From: Candidatus Omnitrophota bacterium
GTDB taxonomy: Bacteria; Omnitrophota; Gorgyraeia; Duberdicusellales; 4484-171
Reading direction: 5' to 3'
Length of the DNA stretch: 13,198 nt
Assembly: GCA_023818995.1 (NCBI GenBank)
Contig: JAMWDA010000024.1
Coordinates: 1-13,198, forward strand
Below, piece after piece: positions 12,101 through 13,198 of the stretch (position 1 is the first letter of the stretch; every line of letters begins with the position of its first letter). Under the pieces are notes generated by a model. The model made no database searches and was not told the DNA's origin. It saw nothing but the letters and a program-made list of their open reading frames with translations. The position numbers and the translations under genes were made by a program.

Positions 12101-13198
12101 CAATTCCTTTGCTGCTTTTTCAACTCCCCCATCGGATAGAGATACACCTTTCTCCTCCAGTTTCTTCTTCAAAGCTGACTTTAAATTTTCAACACTCCAT
12201 TTAAAACCTCCTCCTTCAACAACTCTTCTCACTATCTGACTAATCAATGAGTTTATTTCCTCTTGAGGAAGCTCAACATCTAATTTAACTCTTGTCCCAT
12301 CAGGGAAGATAAACTCTACATTCTCGAATAATCTCCGTGCGTTGGTATTATTATCATTAATTAATCCTTCCTGTGTTAGTAACCTCATACGAAGATGATA
12401 TAGTACGCTTCCTGTAAGTATCGACATCTTAATATAAATATCCTTTATCAGGTTAATCTTGGCTATATAGGAAAGTGATTCCTTAGTATCCTTCATTTTT
12501 TTGAGATACTCTACTGCTTGGGAAACAGGAACATTTTTAGGAAGTATATTATCTAGAAAATCACTACGTTCTTTGTCTTTTAAGTTTAAAATCTTATCTG
12601 CTGACTCATTATATTTTTCTTTATCCTCTTTTCTCTCACCAGCAAGCCATAGAATATCAGCTATAAAATTCTTTAAGTAATCATTTGCTTCTTCCTCATT
12701 CCCTTCTTTAGAAGCTTTAAATGCTTGCAGAAGATAAGCTACTGCGTTGTAAATAGCCTCAGCATACAACCAATCACCATCCGCTGTCCCCCAAGATTCT
12801 CCTTTTTCCTCACGAATTTCGTATTGCTTATAAGCCAACTTTCCAATTATTTCATTTTTATCTGCTCCTTTATTAAAGATTTTTTCTGCCCAATATCTAT
12901 AAAACTCCATCTCATTTTCATAATCTTGCTCATCTGTATTACCCTGCATTATTGCCATAATCTGAGCAGCTAGTTCTATAAACCTATTTTTTAACTCCTC
13001 ATTACGATGAGCAATCTGCTTAAACACCTTACTAACTCCTCCCAATTCCCTTATAACCCTACGTAACTCCTTATATTTGTTGGATATATATCCTCCCCAT
13101 CTCCTCCCCCTATCTAACGCCCCTTCACCTTCATCTGCATAATATTTGGGAAATAATATCCTTGCTACATCTCCCACACCTTTACCAAAACTAACCAA
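20..13198 (-). CDS. Giant multidomain membrane protein with SecA-like ATPase and site-2-protease modules (5' partial)
   Basis: One uninterrupted frame of 4,392 codons ends at TGA (bases 20-22). It is still open at the window edge: the first codon there is TTG (Leu), with no visible ribosome binding site, so the real start is upstream and the protein is longer. Domains seen, by residue in this window: DUF2934-like stretch 116-150; acidic Glu/Asn linker 825-843; SecA-like superfamily-2 core 845-1345 (ASGGKT, DELH, SGT, YRNNRQG); two-helix membrane segment about 2006-2058; M50/site-2-protease 3050-3250 (HEVCH 3084-3088, AGPMSN, PADG); HEAT-like helices about 3622-3816; C-terminal HEKRH 4313-4317. 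The rest is helical, Lys/Glu/Asn-rich sequence that I do not recognise. Size and architecture recall giant proteins of Omnitrophota. Cellular role is unknown; a membrane-anchored motor plus protease is inferred. The last 30 or so residues overlap another gene and may not be native. Confidence 0.93.
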   Translation of the reverse strand: MVSFGKGVGDVARILFPKYYADEGEGALDRGRRWGGYISNKYKELRRVIRELGGVSKVFKQIAHRNEELKNRFIELAAQIMAIMQGNTDEQDYENEMEFYRYWAEKIFNKGADKNEIIGKLAYKQYEIREEKGESWGTADGDWLYAEAIYNAVAYLLQAFKASKEGNEEEANDYLKNFIADILWLAGERKEDKEKYNESADKILNLKDKERSDFLDNILPKNVPVSQAVEYLKKMKDTKESLSYIAKINLIKDIYIKMSILTGSVLYHLRMRLLTQEGLINDNNTNARRLFENVEFIFPDGTRVKLDVELPQEEINSLISQIVRRVVEGGGFKWSVENLKSALKKKLEEKGVSLSDGGVEKAAKELLEKAAKELLKGNKQEAVNIIEELIKNLQGGDNKLDVTEVVNEVDPYSRIDFVGKLSSHARDIFAHIVGGHFKRREDAEEEKSKLESELKEEQNKEKKDLISAQIDFQQAIIDYENAWLRGENNKELKPLIRLIKNKAIEVVKSKYALEEKNYQGALPIKETLRAERDIRIEYIRENFDGAIPSETAAMNWYLTKKVSLKELGNAQREAENNGSQQKIRVKIGLNRYAYIPVEIINSTVDVKVGEAIERESVENLENAWNAWNTPKKRKIVKIGGIVIDDKHPKWKEFVKKTLLLKKAFTILTKEDISSLKVVCKNESLILSAKEGSELEKLLNRYDDYDNNNKQLTPEEIEKATIVNLLIKEFGEYKPVEVDVNNKLQELIEKAKSKGVDLEGIYLGKNNNVDLNNINENDGEIIKFKEQIIARIVRESILSGLEQDDPTTAAMKILARALKEGFEFIRKEFENEKEENEKENEENKVFDTKKASEQLQMVLGLLSEQSIALEASGGKTLGGAMEYIVWSLLNPKVNMVWVVKTDEVSGLVNPPGEKGKIVRPLLARFGLELVSADEEMLDLRNSDSNSSGLKEALSNPNKIVVFSQTQFGHIRNINDPDLLATLIGQDIVRIDELHIPFSDRVTYIIGGGHKHITKALAEVGLSREQVEKAYDWVAALREGSDKKSVEESEEPMVYHGLDGKFGLNEVAMQDIHNKNLNPTAVYACLEARFSDGNRYEFVDGVPKPKDRGKVQIDKEISDPVYFTALLIKEERENEKRKEQDKVEINWDKIYVTETTHQATLAEVLRFSPFTSVLGYSGTLAGVEMLHRLHLGKGVFIISETIFNAQVLSVESKDRIDKVVELVRAHKGYKGMLIFCYNEELLKELRDKLGKEFGMDEIKIIDGQTPEISNDDNVWDINRLQKKENEKTIILSNVRGATGYSYEGERDLLIVDGENWTYSDLLQAIYRNNRQGEQGERIVLCDKNNFIQNEGKLPEEVKKKIENELERPLLSQGEKTRKNIIDETVSSYKSEDKDLSNLLTNAHYRDIINISEALLHNSREALHSLIIESIKSMLRRAEEINGDKNKEEREKSEESKFLEEKLHQAIRNRYRVTDSDLALSPYSLEGEDVLRQNIRGVLQQAEKIFDEIARNKDVSNLSRLEAKRLRDSARRAINNYDSLKKETIQESMCFQKARSFEDIVMTARSFEDRILPEAVRVPGDVSRNPKIAKVLHKLNPENDEKFFDKYEGGKPSFYQDIHHRMLRGDEILTLIAQILESNPSTGPPLLVKLILDLDNESNKFRGNLENEHKNTPLSALPPDKKLTYIKSVYQYIKEVYNQEDLTNDQKKEPAKEVYNQEDLTNDQKKELADILTFLAIPQITPLSNYTDFKSLALAVSMGEIYCALLSKVQQENAYGWTRKELLDELMSNPGYVTLHLELSRRRIPLISPNWWARRNYEKQKPVLDEVTSFILDYPLKGNRDVRRLSRFIRKYEDYRGNKLPRKLDEAKKILSKLLGRERIDIDEDALRFTFAYLSYTHPTKLSNWKRISEAKKLVELFEKLNIGNFDPDEFYRLAGFPEFGEVKEAWDWINKPQKLKTEKFVSKRTKFKEVLEMVSNNNFAEFLYNRVNRRERKTDSANPVVMGKIIPLMIVNFLINFVANHFGLINLFSSALSIHQFFARILLFMVIGVLFGVVKWLANKFAQLPLRKEKKILNEMHKAIERKNEQGEPQDEKEQGQLTLESAKEIAGKIVHKNNEEKYSQVLGMILWFSSLHHRTVKIDVEEVAIIGNDGKVNIEAVKALVGKLQNLSQGIQKAIGLLPEEDKKKYEGYTSLSFLVDPRNQKNIEDLKEEAKKAKARKALNEVLAIPNEDPEEIPNEDPKEGIRSSLDSLQKTGPNIWEERAGKLISQNEEAMKFLFGEENTQDKICEFLRMYAEKLATKISKAIDKAEEHFGFKENEGIATGVTLTGINRGDEIRKDFYYTIRTILEDSNKTPEEKVKAIEALTHTTERDLRVHLIGKDKLKELLGQKFNNILSGFSFEGITIQFTESILSKIKDKNIKNKVKKELENMLTKLVSMVKRWAEASVEREGKVSYWQREEDTDVIDVFTKTFEQIKTLITELKAIKRQKEDYSSVIEEIRKVINDLENNKSNNPNRNFRVGLKEAQGVIDNLLNKNNPKTLGEAKEEIIELLKAYKNLLIAWNNKNKTTKKGEKIHKRREDIDVMIAQLNNNNWDENKKVTDRIIKARKYITLKRILQGLKEAIEAENKPALVCRQSILEVAQKVSAQKVAKPIQEKVDEINKEIDKAEDIVRIRNSGSQRELTDNDYDIERKLAEYEYYRRRLLFLYNVPKVLKEVGDGNGNVSLQGLQRLVKAVFKNLDDNFVINETEENLNKFLYLLRLGEKGKIRFSEIGEEVWRMNFAALKGKYDIHEEEDVEFNDENAHSLQGELVLDRYIDKLREYKDELSRLNLNKKNNKLEINKAKEFLEEKGLSELSKYLLPKSEGEKNVIIGKLDDLINNLDTNKTGALPYVIESLAITFNIKRREIAQCIIGLILEGKYELNLIRIIKKLNRSVYLYMADADKIQEYFNSENEPLLIMSKEGKIITVLGAFLFPNNNNTLSTYWLVLNEKGEAAQVEPIRDEFSIYSPVRFSKSEKKKFGKPVYVFKEGREKRAWFRAKRGAVEVRIPFTNIYFGIHWSFALLGILLFTKWQILTIILAFVLFHEVCHSLTAKGFGFPTDSIRLALGAVANIGRNKEGRSWENSKQEFWIALAGPMSNFLLARLFFALGLSNFAWINLVLGLFNFFLPFSPADGSRLLKGLIARVKMRKVNEQIAFEKANNIVDKFSKVFGKLLFIGGIGLILIAPLSHSKIFAIIGFSIFIWGVLSKIGLEKILGSSRTSSAYLFILSLPLMGGLQNEDNDISRVKRQNVSGIIQVTELKDIPLCKNARAIIGKYSPWLLPKEEENSKGNDQFKNALINTISQLDNDSDELLSSINNLLTRMQAYDLTEDDIKEVMNAINSHFTSKNKQLRAVYVNKRLKVFKVNKVEQREGKSIYYLTTEDKESVTEKLPLSAISIDSKEIYIFEDVVEDKAKSWYKELKREIKGLSKEERKILKLLILKFSDENIKEFIINEEIVRQIREIGNVRAKDKTEEERIIALILMSENALRRLAFAKFLMTGVIEDEGYLKWVCEKLRIEYGGKKTIYKSVKQRIKDSYTITVNFDIKFNPAEVTDNSLLLFKHPIDYYVERLEGAYKDEKLKDISTALDELDKLLEWVCESHNPLRILVKIVADKELGNKIKNKAKEEIKNKAKEVIQNIAEREEYYDLVLPILASIGYASKGKNDSSFLSGLINSVSNNKLDTKDKSRKEKKEIRNRAERLLNTCLSIAIDEKIDISVRITALIKIKEIYTQFRELNSATHIIKLVPLLKDKNQELRNEVSSIVENWANNNKVSLDDIKVEDKQVNKQVIINSTNQEKLDDSQITAIIERITTTSMPKENQGFFGNLGEEDIKEIEGVINEKKYEEIDEFKGGVSHIAGMPVKFFVLTSQPANAPPVFIYERVVDGILEVYFSKEVWERFNELFSASEKSIALQAIALHGKVECETGSHQKAVEAHKEFLKAYPEIIEKLENLNQALYIPYKEICGNSMKMREIKITDIKYGSNKVVLNNNDILNILFIINRLDGKDIPPITVVVYGKIDIRGQPDVEGENCLVEALRKLGQEDIANLLNNLFSEDKEYIVTSDKIIPVFNLQHALDILRGFYQEEGKDIDIYHRDGIYYVSLPDVKGAIKIESSAKLSDGRIVWHAEAISEEEFSKLKLGDNDKKVIKEVGREGDLVGGRFIDFIKRVKEILFAPEVMPHYVVDLKFIQQWERGGTTAYNNNVRVIYMTREEMKKLEKKIYGTNHENLIMGGMVPPNARAAKYLLNLLGKQIKIDDFDKVIFLFDSKYLDHEKRHIGAKIIFDYYPQLRKRGKEIIKRVKGNPSLNQRLFNAIRDIEKYPYKFFLSDLCNRNNPEAASFHHHIPCSLQWI
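185..560 (-). other. C-terminal zincin-like domain with HEKRH motif
   Basis: About residues 4213-4338. The segment runs from MPHYVVDLKFI through NVRVIYMTREEMKKLEKKIY to IDDFDKVIFLFDSKYLDHEK, and ends RHIGAKIIFDYYPQL. The motif HEKRH (4313-4317) has the HExxH form and follows a predicted beta strand (KVIFLFD), as the active-site helix does in zincins. The third ligand cannot be assigned. HExxH occurs by chance in long charged proteins, so this is a candidate only. It is the last domain-like part before the overlap with the plus-strand gene. Confidence 0.35.
1230..1460 (-). other. Degenerate zincin-like segment
   Basis: Residues about 3913-3990. A beta-like stretch (PPVFIYERVVDGILEVYF) precedes a helix IALQAIALHGKVECETGSHQ and KAVEAHKEFL. 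The spacing of H3960, E3964, H3970 and H3977 looks like a zinc-binding helix, but the position expected for the catalytic Glu next to the first His is Gly (HGKVE). If it derives from a metalloprotease it is probably inactive. This is inference from pattern, and a plain structural domain is equally possible. Confidence 0.3.
1459..1473. repeat. Tetranucleotide TGGC tract, 3.75 copies
   Basis: Bases 1459-1473 are a perfect period-4 run. It encodes part of TSQPANAPP in the giant protein. Unlike the other repeats in this window, its unit is not a multiple of three, so a slip by one unit would frameshift the last 430 or so codons of the frame. Confidence 0.85.
1751..2335 (-). other. HEAT-like helical repeat region
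   Basis: About residues 3622-3816. There is a succession of amphipathic helix pairs, with elements such as ISVRITALIKIKEIYTQF and IIKLVPLLKDKNQELRNEVS (the latter is the classic turn of a HEAT unit: LVPLLKDKNxxLRxxV). HEAT-like arrays usually form a curved scaffold that binds other proteins. The repeat number cannot be fixed by eye, and only the last two units are convincing. This region lies between the protease and the C-terminal part. Confidence 0.5.
2173..2220. repeat. 24-bp perfect tandem duplication
   Basis: Identical copies at 2173-2196 and 2197-2220 encode the repeated helix element IKNKAKEE / IKNKAKEV (about residues 3660-3676), inside the HEAT-like helical region. Confidence 0.97.
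3435..4080 (-). other. Site-2-protease (peptidase M50) domain inside the giant protein
   Basis: About residues 3040-3255. A hydrophobic helix (from I3052) leads into the zinc motif HEVCH (H3084, E3085, H3088). Then come WIALAGPMSN (3129-3138), which matches the conserved AGPxxN motif of bacterial site-2 proteases, and LFNFFLPFSPADGSRLL with D3173, which matches the NLLPxxPLDGGR motif that supplies the third zinc ligand. Two further hydrophobic helices follow (KLLFIGGIGLILIAPL and IFAIIGFSIFIWGVL). All predicted catalytic residues are present, so an active intramembrane zinc protease is plausible. The family cleaves transmembrane helices of membrane-bound regulators. The arrangement is closest to the compact SpoIVFB/Rip type: there is no PDZ domain between the motifs, and the separation of HExxH and DG is short. 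The odd point is its position 3,000 residues into a giant polypeptide. Confidence 0.88.
4055..4400 (-). other. Mixed alpha/beta segment preceding the M50 domain
   Basis: Residues about 2930-3045. Beta-like stretches (SVYLYMAD, PLLIMSKEGKIITVLGAFLF, YWLVLNEKGEA, GKPVYVFKEG) stand out from the purely helical sequence before it. The segment runs directly into the protease (VEVRIPFTNIYFGIHWSF). It may be a cytosolic or periplasmic sensor or cap for the protease. I do not recognise a family. Confidence 0.4.
6486..6530. repeat. 24-bp tandem repeat, about 1.75 copies
   Basis: The 18 bases from 6486 recur at 6510 with period 24. The protein reads IPNEDPEE then IPNEDPKE (about residues 2223-2238), a Pro/acid-rich linker between helical segments. 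Confidence 0.93.
7020..7200 (-). other. Two-helix membrane segment in mid-protein
   Basis: About residues 2000-2060. Two strongly hydrophobic stretches, LMIVNFLINFVANHFGLINL (2006-2025) and ARILLFMVIGVLFGVVKWLA (about 2037-2056), are separated by a short polar turn and flanked by basic residues (a RRERK cluster before, LPLRKEKK after). This looks like a membrane hairpin that would anchor the protein between the SecA-like core and the long charged region. By the positive-inside rule both flanks favour the cytosol. No functional motif is visible. Confidence 0.75.
8021..8129. repeat. 54-bp in-frame tandem duplication
   Basis: Copies at 8021-8074 and 8075-8128 (the match continues one base further) differ at a single base (8025 A against 8079 G). 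In the giant protein they encode two 18-residue units, KEVYNQEDLTNDQKKEPA and the near-identical next unit, at residues 1691-1726. The near identity implies a recent duplication. The unit is a multiple of three, so the frame is preserved. Confidence 0.97.
8501..8560. repeat. Imperfect 30-bp tandem repeat
   Basis: The element ATCCTCAAAACT-CG-GC occurs at 8501 and again at 8531. It encodes ARSFED twice, ten residues apart (about residues 1551-1566). Divergence outside the core suggests it is older than the 54-bp and 24-bp duplications. Confidence 0.8.
9164..10666 (-). other. SecA-like superfamily-2 ATPase/helicase domain inside the giant protein
   Basis: About residues 845-1345. Motifs occur in SecA order: Walker A-like EASGGKT (K874); a VVFSQTQFGHI strand at the place of the SecA YGTNNEFGFDYLRD motif; motif II IDELH (D990, E991, H993) followed by IPFSDRVTYII, parallel to SecA VDEVDSILIDEARTPLII; an insertion with YEFVDGVPKPKDRGKVQID resembling the substrate-crosslinking (PPXD) region; GYSGTL (1173-1178) matching the SecA GMTGTA motif; a second RecA-like lobe with MLIFCYN, then RGATGYSYEG (motif V); and QAIYRNNRQGEQGE (from Q1321; motif VI arginines R1325 and R1328). 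Family knowledge: SecA-type cores use ATP to move polypeptide, while related helicases move nucleic acid. The SecA scaffold/wing C-terminal domains are not obvious, so this is a SecA relative rather than housekeeping SecA. ATPase function is likely; the substrate is unknown. Confidence 0.82.
10672..10725. repeat. Low-complexity Glu/Asn/Lys tract
   Basis: A TTTTC/ATTTTC-type pyrimidine-rich stretch on the plus strand reads on the minus strand as a chain of Glu, Asn and Lys (EFENEKEENEKENEENK, residues 825-843). It is a flexible acidic linker directly before the SecA-like core. Confidence 0.85.
11315..11335. repeat. 9-bp tandem repeat, 2.3 copies
   Basis: ATTCCAGGC occurs at 11315 and 11324, with a partial third copy. 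It encodes NAWNAWN (about residues 621-628). It is short but perfect and in frame. Confidence 0.85.
12074..12121. repeat. 24-bp perfect tandem duplication
   Basis: Two identical 24-base copies (12074-12097 and 12098-12121) encode EKAAKELL twice in the giant protein (residues 360-375). They lengthen an amphipathic helix by an exact eight-residue unit. Confidence 0.97.
12749..12853 (-). other. DUF2934-like motif
   Basis: Residues 116-150 contain IIGKLAYKQYEIREEKGESW followed by GTADGDWLYAEAIY. This resembles the DUF2934 consensus, a helix of the form IRxRAYxLWxxxGRPxG, then a short acid loop and DWLxAExEL. The function of that family is unknown; it occurs as a short module in many proteins of uncultivated and Gram-negative bacteria. 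The identification rests on pattern only, and the central Arg and Pro of the consensus are replaced here. Confidence 0.45.

Noticed and set aside
13196..13198. TTG at the window edge as the start codon of the giant gene
   Set aside because: It is simply the first codon in the window. No upstream sequence is visible to support a start, and the following residues look like the inside of a protein.
1..13198. tRNA, rRNA, insertion sequence or riboswitch
   Set aside because: I see no cloverleaf, rRNA core, transposase motif or terminal inverted repeat. Nearly every base is accounted for by the giant frame.

Overview
The window is almost entirely one gene. A single minus-strand reading frame runs without a stop from base 13198 (the window edge, so the true start lies outside) to a TGA at 20-22, giving at least 4,392 residues. 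The DNA is AT-rich, and the protein is rich in Lys, Glu, Asn and Ile and mostly helical or charged. The frame holds two recognisable enzyme modules: a SecA-related superfamily-2 ATPase/helicase core (about residues 845-1345) and a complete-looking site-2-protease-type (M50) intramembrane metalloprotease (about 3050-3250). Giant, mostly helical polypeptides carrying SecA-like and membrane modules, in a low-GC genome, recall the giant genes reported from uncultivated Omnitrophota (candidate phylum OP3). I infer that origin with moderate confidence; there is no rRNA or marker gene here to prove it.

Layout in protein order (minus strand, high to low coordinate): an N-terminal helical region with a DUF2934-like stretch (residues 116-150); a helical/coiled-coil region; an acidic Glu/Asn linker (825-843); the SecA-like core (845-1345); a long uncharacterised helical region (1345-2000); a two-helix membrane segment (about 2006-2058); about 870 residues of charged, coiled-coil-like sequence; a mixed alpha/beta piece (about 2930-3040); the M50 protease (3050-3250); a linker with a HEAT-like helical region (about 3622-3816); and a C-terminal part with one degenerate (3960-3977) and one intact (HEKRH, 4313-4317) zincin-like motif.

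At the extreme left, the plus strand carries the last 45 codons of another gene (stop at 136-138), which resemble the C-terminus of glutamine-synthetase adenylyltransferase (GlnE). It converges on the giant gene and overlaps it by 119 bases. The last 30 or so residues of the giant protein, which lie in this overlap, look unlike natural protein. This suggests either an unusual antisense overlap or an evolutionary or assembly junction near base 120.

The giant frame contains several short tandem duplications with periods of 9, 24, 24, 24, 30 and 54 bp. All are multiples of three, consistent with slippage-driven growth of a frame kept under selection. Together, the two enzyme modules suggest a membrane-anchored protein coupling a nucleotide-driven, translocase-like motor with intramembrane or zinc-dependent proteolysis. 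That functional link is inference.
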